Shown: in pieces, positions 1 to 14,400 of the stretch
Position numbering within the stretch: the first letter of the stretch is position 1
Layout: the number at the start of each line of letters is the position of its first letter
Assembly (NCBI GenBank): GCA_009741485.1
Contig: CM019216.1
Span: 45,826,863 to 45,890,862 of the forward strand
Source: Malurus cyaneus samueli
Taxonomy: Eukaryota > Chordata > Aves > Passeriformes > Maluridae
Reading direction: 5' to 3'
DNA length: 64,000 nucleotides
The notes under the pieces: model-generated
Told to the model about the DNA's origin: nothing
What the model saw: the letters and a program-made list of their open reading frames with translations, nothing else
The model's database searches: none
Program-made: the position numbers and the translations under genes

Positions 1-3000
1 TGTCCGGTCATGACTTGCTTACTCCAGCTGGGATTGTCACCAATCCTTTCCAGAACCTCTTGTTTCTAAACAGGAACCACCAGGTCCATCTGAAATCAGA
101 AAGAAGTGGCCAGATAGTGAAAAGAAGAGAAAGGAAATTTTTATGAATTCAGGACTGTATCTCTCACTGGGCTGAGGCATCCCACACAGTTTTAGCACAA
201 ACAATTGAAGGCTTCCAAAATTTATTCTGTGATTGCTCATTGCTGTAGTACACTACAATTTAGTTTGTTCAGTCGTTGCTAAAGCCATCCACCCACTTAC
301 AGCTATTCTTATAGAAAATAGCATCCTTTCCCACTGATGCACATAATTTGTATCTTCTGATAATTGTGCATCTGATGCATGGAGAGAAGACAATAATAGA
401 TAAGAGCTTTAACATGATTTCTGACATGCTGCTGAAAAAAAGTGGCAATGGCTTTAGTTAATGTGTGCATACATTTTGCCTGAATGATAAAAAAGCAAAT
501 TGAAAGCTTCAATTGTATTATTCAGTAGTGTCAGTAATGTTCTGAGTTTATGACTGACTGAAATGCCATCAGCTGGACATGGATATGCAGTCACAGGCAT
601 GATGATTTGGGCTGTAAGTAACTTGCAACTTTTTAAACCTAAAAGTTAAAAAGCATGCTAGATTGTCTAGATGCAATTAAGAAGCCCTAATTGCAAAAAT
701 GAAATGTGGCATGAAATAATCTTAACAAATGTATTTTCTTGTTAAAGGGAACATTAGTTTCTATTTGGTAATACTGTGAGACTTCAAAAATTATGTGATA
801 CTTATGCAGCTTATCTGTTTATCAAACTAATGAAGCACACTGTTAAAAAAAAAAAAAAAGACTTGCTCAAGCATTTGGTATTAGATGCTTTGAGAAAGAA
901 TGGGGAAATAAACATAGAACTATAAATCACAGGGGTTAGGAGACTTGGAATAATTTTCTGGGAACTTCAGGAAATACCTAGTGACTTTTGCAAATCAAAT
1001 TGAAAATCTGAGTGGCTGAGATGTAGAACTTCAAAATGAAGCTCTAGAATTGTGGAATTATATGTTTTAATGTCAACTTATATCAATGTGGAGTTCTCCT
1101 GTGTTCTATATTCAGCCGACATGGCTGAGGATAAAGCAAGATGTGCCTCCCATCTCCCACCTCTCCCTCCACCTGGCCAGGAAGCTTGAGCCGTGCCTGG
1201 GGGCTGCTCCTGGGCAGACTGAGGAGGTGTTCCTGACACTGTGCTCACTTGTCAGCTGCGTTGGGATGATTCCAGTTCCTGCAAGCAGCAGGTAGCTCCA
1301 GCCAGCCTTAGTTTATGTGTCTGAGTTTGAAACGTACAGAGCTCCTCCACGGAGCTGCCTTTGGCAACATGGAAAAAAAGATTTCACTAGAAAATCCTTT
1401 GCATCTGTACATGGAAGGATATATTATATGTTTACATAGAAAGATAAAATGAAAAACACATCCTGTTGTCAGTACATATAATTAGGAACCCTTTGATTTA
1501 TGCACATTCCATTCACTAACATCATTGACATATTTTGTGTATCTGAGACAGAAAGTATAATGTCTTGTGATATTATGTGGGACTTTTCCTATGGAGGGCT
1601 CATGGAAGTCACATAGGTGGAAAGTACAAATATGTTAAAATTATATGTAGAAAAAGAAGAAGGAATGAAAATTTTCTGGCAAATATAGGTCACCTATTTG
1701 TGCAAGTTAGTTTCACAGTTCACTGCTTAACCTCTTGCTTTTTTACCTACAGTGTTGTATAGCTAACTCAGAAGGAATATGTGGTACTTAGACTGTGTTA
1801 ATGTTATTTAAATATATTCTTGAGGAATGGAATTGAGAGTAATACAGCTAAGTAGTAAGAAATACACTGGACCATTAACATGATCAAGTTAGTCTAAGTA
1901 TACCATATTAAGTAATCAGTATAAAATGCCCCAAGTATGCTTACAATCATAGTAAATGCATAGTTGCATTGTTTTGCAAATGCCATGTAGTCATGTCTTC
2001 TAAAACTGCATTTTAACGTAGGAGCCAAAATGAACTTTTTGATGCTGGTAAATTTTAGGCAATGGTTGTTAAAAAATATTTAAAATGTATTCCTTGCACA
2101 TGACAGTAGGGTCCTACTTCTATATGTAGCTTTTTGGTGAGCTCTAGTCAGAGACTTCTTGCTGTTGAGGCCATTTAAATGTGTTCATTTCATAGACATG
2201 AAGCAAAATTAGAGAGATCCAAAAAAATCCACAGCTCAGCACTGAATTTGCACTTTATTATGAAAAGAATATCATACAGTCTCTGATAGAACTGAAAAGT
2301 CATCTTGAAAAATCTTTTTTTAACCTGGATCAGTTCTCTGGTAAGACTCACTGAAGAGCAGCACAGAAGGCTGTGGCAGCCCTAGGTTGGGGGCTGAGTG
2401 GTGACAGAGCTGCTGCTTTTGGTGGCACCACTGGTCTCTCCTGGCTCAAGGTGTTCATTTAAACACAATTTGGACGTGCAACTCCTTAGTGGCTGAGATC
2501 AGGTTAGGCTGGTGCTGGTTCAATCTTCTGTCATCTCCTAAGATGAACAGTGTCCCCTTTCTTTCCCTTGGCATAGCAATTTTAGTTGCCCCTTTGTGAG
2601 GTTGTTGGGGTCGTAAAAGAAGCAGAGAACTTTCTTTACTGATATAATTTTCTGTGAAGAGTGCATTCCAAACTGGCACATGAGAAGGTCAGTATGAACA
2701 CTATGGGTGGCAGGAGGAGAGCAACTCAAACCTGTGGGTGGGATCACAGCATCTGACATAAGTGGTCTTAAATTGCCTTGGAAGTCAAACTGTTTTCGTG
2801 GCTTACCAGGATTAAGCTGCTGCAGTCCTGTCTCCATTTTCCTGGCTGCATGTTCCTGCACCTTCTTCCTGGAGACATTGACACACATGAAAATTGCATT
2901 GGTTCCAGAGATCAGCCAAAAACTAGCTGCTGTATTTTGCTAATTAAAATTAATTTGCAAACGGTCCAGCTCCTGAGCCAGCTCCCTTTTTGGTCACATA

Positions 3001-6000
3001 CCCAACTAGGTTTGAGCTGCCAAGGAATTGCATTTCAGGGTGATGTGGTTTATTCACCTGAAGATCTCTGTAAGTGAAAGCAGCCAGAACCAAGAGCTCT
3101 GCAGTGTGTGAGTTGCTCCATCCCTCCTGCTGGGTGCTTCCTCTTCCCAGAGGCAATGCCTGTGGGTTTCTGAAACGTGTCCACTGAGCTCCAAAGATAT
3201 CCCAGGAGAAGCAGGTTCCTTGCTTGCCTGCTGGGATGCGTGGAAGAATGCTGAAGTCTGTGTTCAAGTTCTCATTCCCAGCACCTCCCAGTGTGTCCCT
3301 GCCTTTCCAAGCTCTCACCCCAACCTCTGGGACATTAATGCTGTCATCCACTGAGCAACGTGACAGGAAAAGGGGAGGTTTTGTTGTCCTGGGAGGGAAA
3401 GTGCCCTGTGACCTGTGTACCTTCTTGCAGACAGCAGGCCTGGCTGTGTTTCTGACTCACTGTCTGTAGGCAAAAAAATTAGACGCACCCTTGAACACGC
3501 AAGTGCTGACAGCTACAAATAAGGCAGATTTTTCTAAAAAAATCTGTCTTGTGAGCAATGTGGCTTCCAGGTACTGTAAGGCTTCTCCTTTTAAAAAGTG
3601 CCAATGGATATGCATAAACATGGCTTATGCTAAACATACATAAATAAATTGCATATACAGTAAGTTAACTGTAAATAAGCACAAAACAGAAGGAGAAGGA
3701 AAGGGAAAATGTGTATTTCTGGCACAAAAAAATACTGGGAAGAGAATCTGGTATATTTATGTGTTTCTAAAAGATCTAAGCATTTTGCTGGAAACATACA
3801 TAAGATATACTGAATTTTAAGAGAAAATTTTTCCTTTGTATTTACTGCCTCATACATACTAGACCACAGCTTTTCCTGAGGCTGTTTTATTTATAAATTC
3901 ACAGTTAAAATTTCCACAGAGTTACTCTGAAAAAATTACAAGACACAGTAAGAATAATTAAATAAAAATACAGTAATTTTTATAGGAAATACATTGAATT
4001 AATACCTGCAATTGCCTTATAAGCTTCCCACTCTCACAGACTGTATTTAGAATATAAATAACACCGAAATTATAAATGTGGGAGTATCAGACTTTATCTT
4101 TTTTCAAAATGTATTCCCTGGGGAAGGCATGTGCTGTCCTTCTCTTCACAACCAGGGATACCTGTGCTTAAACTCTTTAATTGGTTTCATTATGAGGCTC
4201 TGATGAAGAGCCTGGGGGCTTCAAAAGGAACCAGTTGTTTTGTTTTCAAGGAAATTTTCTCAGAAGTCTGCTTTGACCCAGAAAAGAAGTAATTACATTT
4301 TTACATCTGCAAATATGTGAGTGGGAACATGTTTTGTCTACTCATGATCTGTGATGTGTGACAGCTGTGACATAGATCTGTGTGTGTGCTATGTGTGTCA
4401 TGATACCTTTCCTTTCACCAGTTCTGGGTTGGCAAAGATGAAAAGGGACAGAGGAGTGACCAAGTAAGAACAAGACTGTAGTTTTTAGCATGTTTTTAAC
4501 AGGTTAATTTTAATTTTTTAGGCCTATCTTTTTCCTTTATTGTTGATTTCAGTTAGGGTGCCCGCAGCTTGGGTTTGTGCCAACAGCTTGGGCTCTTGGT
4601 CAGGACACTGCAAGCACAGACGCACGTTCTCCTCTCCCACTGCTGCTGCTGGAGCAGCCTGCCCTGGCACAGTGGCTTTGGATCTCCCTGCAAGATTTGC
4701 CAGAGGGCATCTGTCAGAGCCCAAAGAGGTAACAGCTGCACAGGGCTGGGTGGAAAATTTTGAAAGAGAGCGAGTGCTGATAAGGAAAGAGCAGAGCAAT
4801 TTTTATCTGCCTAGGGCAGCAAAAAACCTTGCATCATCTCTACTCAGTTTTAATACAGATTTTATTCTGGTTTTGTTTAGCTTTGCCAGGGAATGTTGTG
4901 ATGTGCATTTGCATTGCATCTGCTCACCTTATTCAGTTTAGGGAAAGATAATCTAAGCAGAATACGTTTTAGAGATGGTTTTTAAAATGCACATCAACCT
5001 AGTAAATAGCCTCTGGAAGAGTCCTGCACCCAAAAAGCCACATGCACTGGTGCCTAGCAGTTGGAAGGCAGTATTTAGAGACATGAAAAAGGTCACTGGT
5101 GATAAAACACATACCAGGAAAGAGAACGAAAGATATTTAAAAAAAAAGAGGCATTGCCACTATGTACTGAAGGGAAGTTATGTGTCTGAAGATAGCCAGC
5201 ATTCAGTGGGAGGGTTTTACAAAAATTGTGCTTTTCCTTCCTTACAAGAGCCTTGGTGTTTGCTGAATAAGCTCAAGTCTGTAACTTGCAGAATTATTAT
5301 GGGATGTAAAACAAGATAGTGCAAGTTTAGTGCAGAGACATTACAATGTGTTAATGCTCCTCAAGAAGCTGCACTCTCACAATACTGCCCAGTGAGTAAA
5401 AAGAGTTGTCACTTTTATAGTTCTATCAATTTATTCAGCTCCACACAAGGTCTTCCATGCGGATGGAAATAAAATCAGATTTCCCCAAATGAACCTTAAA
5501 AGATATTCAAGATGCAGATTAGGTTTATCCTTGAATGTGCCATATCAAGCAGTGATGTCAAGTCTTCATTATCTGCAAAGATGCTAATGAAACACCAGAG
5601 CTTCTTATTTCTCATGATTCCTGTGAGATCTTCTACAGCAGTCCCACAACTCTAATGTGAGGAGCAAGGTCTCCTTGCCATTCCTTGGAGGGCTCATAAG
5701 GAAGCAAAAAGGCTAGCTCTTAATAATGAAATATAAATACTTTTCCCTTTTTTTTCAAGTCTAGGCTCAGTGAGAGCTGCTTGCTCCCTGTGGGAGGGTG
5801 AGTTGGGTCTTGAGGGTTACCCCAGAACCAGCCATGCCCTCATGGGTGGGTGTGTTTGACCACAGAGGGCAGAGCTGGAGGATTTAACAGGGTTAAGTGA
5901 CAGCCCCTGAGATGAAATGTGAAGAACCAGGGCCAGGGACCATCAGGATCTCTCATCAGGACCTAAAGCAGAATGGGCTGGGGGCAGGACCTGGGGCAAG

Positions 6001-8195
6001 GCTGTGAAAAAGAGTCTGAAACTCAATCAGGGGACAGGACCAGAGACTGACACAAGCTGCAACATGACCACAGGGGCCATCCAGGAAAAAATAGCTCCAT
6101 GGGCATCCAGGTGGCAGGGCCAGAGAGAGGTGGGAGACTGGTACTGCTTCCACATAGCCCCATGGGAAGGATTGCCAGCCCCATGCCAAGCTGAAATGGG
6201 CTCCTGGGCCCATGGGCAGGAGAGGAAGAAGACCTCTGGTCCATTATAAGATATGGGTTCCCACAGGACGCTGACATTTCCAAAGGAAACCTTCCTGAGT
6301 TGTTCTTCCTATCACTCCCAATAGCCACCCAAAAGATGTGCTGCTCTTGTCTTTCACCCTCCTCCTGTTCCAGAGCCAGCACTGCCATGGTCACACAGAG
6401 CTCCAAGTCTCAGTTCCAGCTGGACTCTATCCTCAGGAGTCACGCTGAGGCAAGATACCAAGAAAAAGTGGATTAAAAGCAGAAAGCTTATTTGGGAAGC
6501 AGCAACCCCAAAGTCCTGCTGAGTTTCTTCCAGCATGCTTTCTTTTCATTTTGGAAGAAAAAAAAAAATAAGCTGTTGCACCAATTGTGAGAGAGTAGCT
6601 GGGTTTCAGATTTAGTATGAAATCCTCACTGCACTAACTTCAGCAGCAATTCTGGGATTGACTTCAATATTTTTTTTCCACCTGTTATCTTCTTATACTT
6701 AACGGGATGTATTTGATGCTGAGGAAGCTACAAAGAAACTGTGCATAAGTGCTGAGAATCAGCCCATAGGCCTGTTTCTCAGCTGATGGGTTTAAAGCTC
6801 TGTTATATGATTTCTGAAATCAAACTGGATTTTCAATGCATAAATTGCATTTTGGTAACACTGCATCATGGGTAAGGCACATTAAGGCTCCTGTGATCTG
6901 GCCATCAAGAAAAAAAAGGAAATAAACCTAAAGGAAGTTTAAATAGAAATACCCATTAATCTAGGGCAAATGATAAGTGAGTACATAAAAGGGAAAGATG
7001 GGAGCTGAGGTAACAGGGAATGAAAAAAAACAATAAAGAAACATGATCAAATAACCCACGGCAATTAACTTTGCTAATAGTTACCTATAGCTAGTACCTA
7101 ATGGTTTAGGAAAGAGCAGATATATGTCTTAAATCTGTAGAGGCCTTTCTGAATATGAAAAGAGCTATATTCAACAGCATGGACAAATCAAAGTTGTTGG
7201 GCTGCATCTCAGTGATTCAGGGTATGAGAGGGTAATAAAAATGAGTCTTAAATTCCCCTTCATGTGGGTTAAAACATGAGACCTGATTTAATTCATGTTT
7301 ACAGCTACATTGTCTCACTGCTCCTTTGTTTCAGTGATGGACTGAGTGTTGCATCTCTACTACTGTAAATTGTCTCAGAAAAGTACAGAAACAAAAAGGC
7401 AGATCTTGAGCCGATGAGACAAGCATGTCCTCATAGCCCAGGGCCACGAAACAATTTCCTCTATACACTCAGATACACTCTGGGAAAGCACCATTTAGGC
7501 TGTATCCCGGGGTGAAACTTTTCCTTGCTCCTCATCATCACCTTTTCACCAATGTACCCACAGAGCTGCTGGGTTTGGACACATCCAGATCATCCTGCTG
7601 CTCCGTTCCAAGGGTCCTGCCAGTGGTAGATGTAGCACCTCCCCTGCTCAGTGATTCCCATAAAAGCCCATCCCTTCCCGTGGTCCATGCACTCTGTCAC
7701 GCCATCTGTTTCCCCTGCGAAGCCAGATGTGCATTGTCTCCCCCTGGTCTGCTCCCAGTGTACAGATGTTGAGGCCAGTCTTCTGGCTGGAAATGTTGCT
7801 GGCTCCATTTTGATTATTGTTTATCTCAGTAGCATTGTCCTCAGTAGATGTCCCCCAATTGTTTTCAATTAAATAACGAGACAAGGACACGTAAGTGTCC
7901 TGTTGTACCAGACTTTCTCCCTCCTGCTGCTGACTGCAGAGCTGCAGGGACTGCTAGAGGGCCTGACAGAAGGCAGGGAGAATCTACAGCCCATGCTCTC
8001 TGTCATTTTTTCTGTGACTTTATGCAAGTGATTGGCACCTTCACTGGGAGAGCTGTCACCTCTCATCATCCTCTGACATTTGGATGTTTCCAAAAAATTC
8101 TGCATGTTTCTGTGAGCTATGTCATCTTCTAATTTAACGAGTGTGTTTTTCTTTTAAAAATAGTTTATATTTCTATTTGCTAGAAATGTTTTTTT

Positions 8196-8197
<2 letters not shown>
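1..8197. other. Intergenic flank, no gene recognised
   Basis: AT-rich non-coding DNA downstream of the MAN1A1 3' end. The open frames (for example 2950-3351 minus, 4540-4941 plus, 6023-6406 minus) are short, overlap on both strands, resemble no protein I know and lack a convincing exon chain. A moderately GC-rich but CpG-poor stretch lies at about 5760-6300. A minus-strand AATAAA occurs at about 2258, without any recognisable transcript upstream of it. Confidence 0.6.

Positions 8198-8229
<32 letters not shown>
8198..8229. repeat. 32-nt poly(T) tract
   Basis: An uninterrupted run of 32 T follows a shorter run of seven T and GG. It could be the reverse-strand poly(A) tail of an old retrocopy lying to its right. 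I could not find a matching target-site duplication, so a simple homopolymer expansion is equally possible. Confidence 0.85.
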
Positions 8230-8231
<2 letters not shown>

Positions 8232-8490
8232 CCTCTCTTGTGTATGGATCCGATTACTAGGGCGAGACTACAGATATATTTGGGGGTTTGCTGCCATCTG
8301 CAGTTGAAACCTGATATTAATCCCACTTGACGATTCTTCCTTGTCTTCGAGGACCTTCAAATCTCAGACAAGCGACAAAACATGCAATGATGAACTATAA
8401 TTCAGTCTTGACGACTAAATTCCTACTCCAGCAGAAGGCAGGAGGAGTGTTGGTATAAATTTATTTAACTCCTCCTGACGGTAAAGTTCA
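8230..8490. other. CpG-containing segment with two inverted repeats
   Basis: Directly right of the poly(T) tract, this stretch has more CpG than its surroundings. It contains a 7-bp inverted repeat (cttgtct at 8340-8346 and agacaag at 8366-8372). It also contains a perfect 10-bp inverted repeat (8439-8448 and 8468-8477) with a 19-nt AT-rich loop. The octamer CTTGACGA occurs twice (8329ff and 8407ff). I recognise no gene or RNA family. It could be an old retrocopy, a regulatory element or chance structure. Confidence 0.35.
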
Positions 8491-11400
8491 CTGTCAATCT
8501 AAATGGAAAGTAAACCCTTCTGGTTTTCTCTTCAGCTCTACTTTGGGTCAATTTATTCAGTTTCCAGTCTATCCACTCTCAATACACAATCCCACTGTTT
8601 AAACTTTGAATGGGAACTTTTCATGAACTTTTCAGCCTTAACACAGAACTTGACTAGTTTGGGAGTGAGAATTGGCCATCTGCATTTTCTGAACTGGACT
8701 ATCTCCTTGTTCCATCTCTGAAAGAAAGACATCTAGGAATGTAAGATATCTCTTCCCACACTACTGTAACGGATTTTCTCATTGAGATATATGGGGGATC
8801 CTAGTGTAGGTAAGAAAGTCATTAAAGCTTGTATTTACTAGGCTGTGTAGAAAAAATAAGAAAACTAACTTTAATTAAATTTACCTCTACAGTATTGAAA
8901 AAAAAAAATCATTCCAGGCACCAAAATCCTGAAAAAATTTAGATGCATAGCAGGTTGTTTGAGGTAATTAGAAAACCACCAAACCAAATGCTCCCCAAAC
9001 CCCAAACAAACTACCACAGAAAAACAACAACAACAAAATGTTAAAAAACCCTAAAATGACTTAATATTTCTAAATATTTAATGGTTTGGTAAATAATGCA
9101 TACAAAGTAATAGGAGAGTAATTCATGCAGTTCTTCACACATCCTGCAAATAATTACAGAAAGATGTAAATGATTACATAAAAGAATGGGAACTGCACAA
9201 AGGAAAATGACTAGATATATTTAATTGTTGTGGCATGAAGAGTTTTGTAATTTTATTTTCAAATTAATCCAGCCAAGAAACTTTACTGAGGTCTTAGTGT
9301 AAGAAATTATTTTTTGACTGTCTGCATAAGAAAACAAAATATTAATTTCTATATTATTTAAAAATCCTTCCTGCACTCTACTAAAGGAACTGCATCCCAT
9401 TTCACAGGTATTGGTTTTAACTCCTCTATTACAGCACATTTACCAGCTAAAAATCTCTGTACTCATAAGGATCTAATATGAAAATCTCTTCTGATTTTCC
9501 TATCTCTACAAACCATAGGGAAATTAAGAAGTATTATGTCTGATCCTCAAGGACCATAAATCACTGTATCTCCTTGAAGCCAATGGAGGAGCACCAATTT
9601 GTAGAAACAGAAGACTTACCCCAAGATTTTAAGTGTTTCATGAACACTTCACTCAAACTGAGAGATAAAAATGATGATTCAAATTAAAGCTTGCTTTGTG
9701 CCTATTACAGTTTATGTTCTTTTGCCCAATTTGCAGTACCTAAAGTATCAACAAATATAATAAAGTACAATATAACAGTCATCAGCATGAAGTACATCAA
9801 ATTACTATAGTTAAATCATGGAGTGAACTGCCAGCTTGTTTTTGCAGTCACACAAAACCCATGTCTTAATCTCTTCTGACAAATGGAGATTCTTACTTAT
9901 GCAGATGGTGCATAGATGAAACATGAGTGCTTAAATTTTGCCAGCGTTTCTTTCCCAAAAGGATGCTTAACAGAGCAATCCTAAAGTTCACAAAATAAGA
10001 AAACATTTCTATGCTGAGATCTAGGTCAGAAATTGTAACCGTTGTCAATCCAGTTTCAACAAATTGTCTGAGTGGTTGAGAATTTGTTGTAAGGCATTTC
10101 AGGGATTCTGGGAATGTGTCTGTTCACTAGGGAAGTGAAGGACTTGATCTCGTTTGCATTTATTTTCTGCACCTCCTGCTCATGGGAAGGCTTCTCAATC
10201 CTCAGATTTCCAGAAGTGCTCAGGTTCATCTGGGAATCATGGGATCAAGTTTGGGCTATCCTATTGTCTACTGTGATACCTTGAGCAAATCACTTCTCTT
10301 CTTCTTAGTGTTTAAATTATCAATTATCTCACTAGAATTATTATTAATCTCAATTAATAGTATTAATATCTCAATTGAGGTTAGAATTAAACTCAATTAA
10401 ATTCTGTCACTAGAAAGTCAGTAATAGCTGGGTGACAAATGTGTTACAAGGTTGATGATTCTGTTGATGAAAATGTTTAGAAGTGACTTAAGGGACACTG
10501 ACTGTCCCTTAAAATCTCTTACTATGTATTGTGTATTTTGTGTATTGATGAAGACATTCAGAATTCATAGATATAAAAATTATCTTCTGTAAAATGACAC
10601 TAATAAGTTTTTATTTTAACTCATTCAGATTGTACATTGAAAAAGGATGGTGCCAAACGTTTTAGCCAGATTGCATTTGTGAAGGGTATAACCAAAACAA
10701 ATACTGAAATTAATTTTAGCTTGCCTATTTGTTTAATTACTGGTAAACTTCAGAGTGCCCTGCAACAACCTAATAAAACAAAAACAGGAGGCAATACCTT
10801 ACATTCTGTGTTACACGTCTTGGTGACTACAACTGATGTTTCATTTTGTTCTGTACTACAAAGTTTCAATTACAAACTTTCTGAGACCATAAATGTGTAA
10901 TTTGTAACTTGGTTCAAGATACTGTATCTGCCATAAACTCAGCGTGGTTGTTTTAGAGCTTCAACTTAGATTTAAGCTTCAGATTTTGGCCATGTGTTCT
11001 GACTTTTTGAATGTCCTGTGTTAAGGAGAGATCACATAAATCAAGCGAAACTCTCCTTTATTTCTTTTATGATCAGGTGCAGTTGATGATGTACATGAGA
11101 AGGGAGAGAAGTAGGGAATAAAATATTACCGGCTCATTTGAGAAAGAGATGAGGTTGCTCCCATTCCTTCAACACTTAGCCAAGGTGATGAACAGAGGAG
11201 AGGGAAATAAAAAGTTCTAAAGTGTCATCTAACTTGCAAGATTAGGAGGGAAAAGTAAGCTCTTAAAGTCGTTCCGATGGTCTAGGGAGAAAACAGATAA
11301 GTTAGAGCAAACGGTTAGAAGTAAGATTTGGGAACAGTGTTGGAGAATGTTGGAGCTAATAGCCCGAAACTGAAGTGTGAAAGGGAAATTCTGTAACATA

Positions 11401-14400
11401 AAAAAATGGTGAGATCTTTGTATTGAAAGTCAATGCACTTGTTTTAACATCCCTGGGAGTACAGATTGGCTTTGTTGTGGAGCCAGGTAGCAAGGGGAAA
11501 AAAGCAGGGGAACCAAAAGGTACTGGTTTTGTTTTCTCATCGTATGTTTTCAGGGGCCAGGAAACTGATAGAAAATCACTCAAAACTGTGTCCACATGAA
11601 GTCTGAAGACTCTGCATATAGCCCAGGCCTCTCAGGAACTGGCAGCTCTCTGGAACAGCAGCTCTGACTGTGTGATGGGATAACTGACAAGATTTCTTGG
11701 ACATGCAGCTCTGCAGCCTGTGCTCACCTATTCTGACACCTCTCGTAGCTGGTGCATCTCCTGTGCAGGTGCTGCAGGTGCTGCAAGACTCTGCTGTGCA
11801 CAGTCACCATGTCCAGCAGCTTTTGGAAATGTTAGTCTGGCTGTGGGGCGTTGATGGGCATAACTGAGCAGAGATACATGAACAAGGACCGCAGGGATAA
11901 TCCTGTGATAGGGTGGGTGCTGTTGATGCCTGCAAGCCTGGGCTGAGCACCCACCTGGTGAAAGCAGGACACTTGGTCCATCTTTCTGGGCACATTCTGC
12001 AAAGGCAGGGAGAGCACCCATCCCCCAGGACTGCCTCAGCACTTCTGACCCCTGCAGTGTGATCAGCACAGGGTGATTTGGTTATTGTCCTATTTTTATT
12101 GTCCTGATTAATATGTGATGATCAAGTGTAGGGTTGCCCATCAGGCACCCCCATACAGCAGCAGCCTCATGATCAGGACGCTGCATTCACCTTTTCCCTG
12201 GTCCTCTATCCCCTGCTTTGCTTCTAGGTGAAAAAAATTTGCTGTTTTGTTGCCTGATGGTGGGTTTGTAAATGATTTAGTTCCCTTTTGGAAGATGTGT
12301 GTTATGAATAAACTAATAACCTTGAAGCTGACTCGACGGGACTCCCTACTTTTGCTGATAGAGCTTGATGCTGAGGGTAAATGGGGCAGAGCCAGCTGAG
12401 GGAAAAGCTTTAGAAAGCCAAATAGCTGGCAATTACTGAGATGACTGAGGAATACAAAGCAGTAAATAAGGATGTTTAGATTAAATTTGTTCTTGCTGAA
12501 GAAGTAATTATCTTTTCTGAGGGTACACTATTTTATCTCTGTGGGTTTTTTGCTTGGTTTGGTGATAATTCACACACTATTTGAGAGGTGGGTATTGATG
12601 TAAAGGTGGAGCCTTTGCAGCTGTGGCATCTGGAGGTATTTTATCTCTGGCAATAGGACCTGATGAGTAAAAAGAAGGGGAAGAGCTGAACTAGGTAAAA
12701 GTAATCAAGCCGAAAGCATAAATAATTAAAGTTATTAAGTTGACTGACAGTTGGACAAAAGTTGCTGTAGCTGGTGTAGTTTGAAGAAACAGTAAATAAA
12801 GAGAAGGAGGAGGATGAACAGCTACTGTGCAGTAGAAATGGGCTGGTATTTGGTGTTAGCATGGCTCCAGAACAGAGGGAACAATTTGCCTTAGTTCTCA
12901 GTTAAGTAATGCAATAAAGTACAGTTAGAGCACTGTTAAATGAGGTTAAAATCAAAATTTACCATGAAAATGTTTGGAAATAGAAGTTAATCTGATTAAA
13001 AAAGCTTAGATGCTATCCTAAAATAACAGGAAAATAGTACATATGCTACTAGTCAAAGAAATGTGATCCAGGCCTGTTTGACAGCCAAAATATAGAAGCT
13101 TCTATAACCAATACTGAAGTAAGAATATGTGGGAACTTGCACAGAAATAGAAAATGAGATGAAATGTATGTGTTTATTAACTGTACGTTGTGTCAGGCTG
13201 ACACGTTGTGTTTTATTAGTCCTCCACAACAATTGACACAATTTTAGGGTGCAAATGATTACATGAGAAGGCACAAATTAATAGAAAAATGTGGAGCTGA
13301 TGGAAGACAGACCACACATAGAAGCTCACAGTCATAGGAGGGGAGGTGAAGGACACATATTACAACAAGGAAAATTCTAATTAGCTGTTATTAGGTGTTT
13401 TTATTTTGAAGTGAGCCATGTCGAACACTGGATCAGGTTGTCTGGAGATAAAATTCCACCCTTGAAGAAGCTCAGAATTCTGCTGGAGCTGAGCCTGAAT
13501 CCTCAGATCTAATGTGCAAGTTGACCCTGCTCTGAGTAAGAGGTGGGATCAAATGATGTCCAGTGATCACTTTTAAATTAATTTATTCTACAGTTATTTG
13601 AAAGATCCATTTTCAAGGCAAACTTTATGAATGAAAGGATGCTATGTGTGTATTTTTGCAAGCATGGATTTTTGGGACTCTTGAAAGTGTTTTCACTTAT
13701 TCCAGCTTTGGGAAATACTGCCTGTTGTAGGAAGATGAATGTGTAGATCTGAAACAATTCAGACTGTAGTTAAGCTGGGAACCTATTTTGTGCATTTCTA
13801 TGTAAAAAGCTAGGAACAAAAAAAAAATTAAGGGGAAAAAAAGCTCAAATGAGGATATATTAGCTGATTGTCACCTGACTAGGCTACCAGAGCTGATAGA
13901 GTCACGGGAAAGGCAGATGTGGTCCTAAGATGACAGACAGGCACTTCCAATGGCCATTATCAGGCAATACGAGTTCAAACCCAAATAAATTAATCAGGCA
14001 TTGAGGGATTGGAGAGCTTTTATTGAAAGGACTGGGCTTACTTATGGAAGATTAGACTGAAAATCAAAATGTTTAACCATCTGAAGTACATCAAAGTACA
14101 TCAAAATAAGCTTCACGATAGAAAGAAGACTGTTTAAGCTACAGGATAAGATGCTGGGCTCAGAACTGCTTGGAATAAGATTAGTAAACACTGAAGGAAG
14201 TTACAAACTACCATATTCAGCATTCAAGTTCTGAAATAGCTTTCGAGAAGGAGTAATAGGGTTACTAATTGCTTGATGTGCTGTTAAAATAAATTATTTG
14301 ATATGGCTGTGGGGGCAGCAAAGGAAAAGAGTTGATGACTTTGAAACATAAGATTAGAAAGGACATAGTCTTTCTAGAAATACAAGCAGAACAGTGTGAT

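Noticed and set aside
2950..3351. Overlapping open frames on both strands at 2.5-3.5 kb
   Set aside because: GC-richer but opposed by plus-strand frames, with no conserved motif or exon chain.
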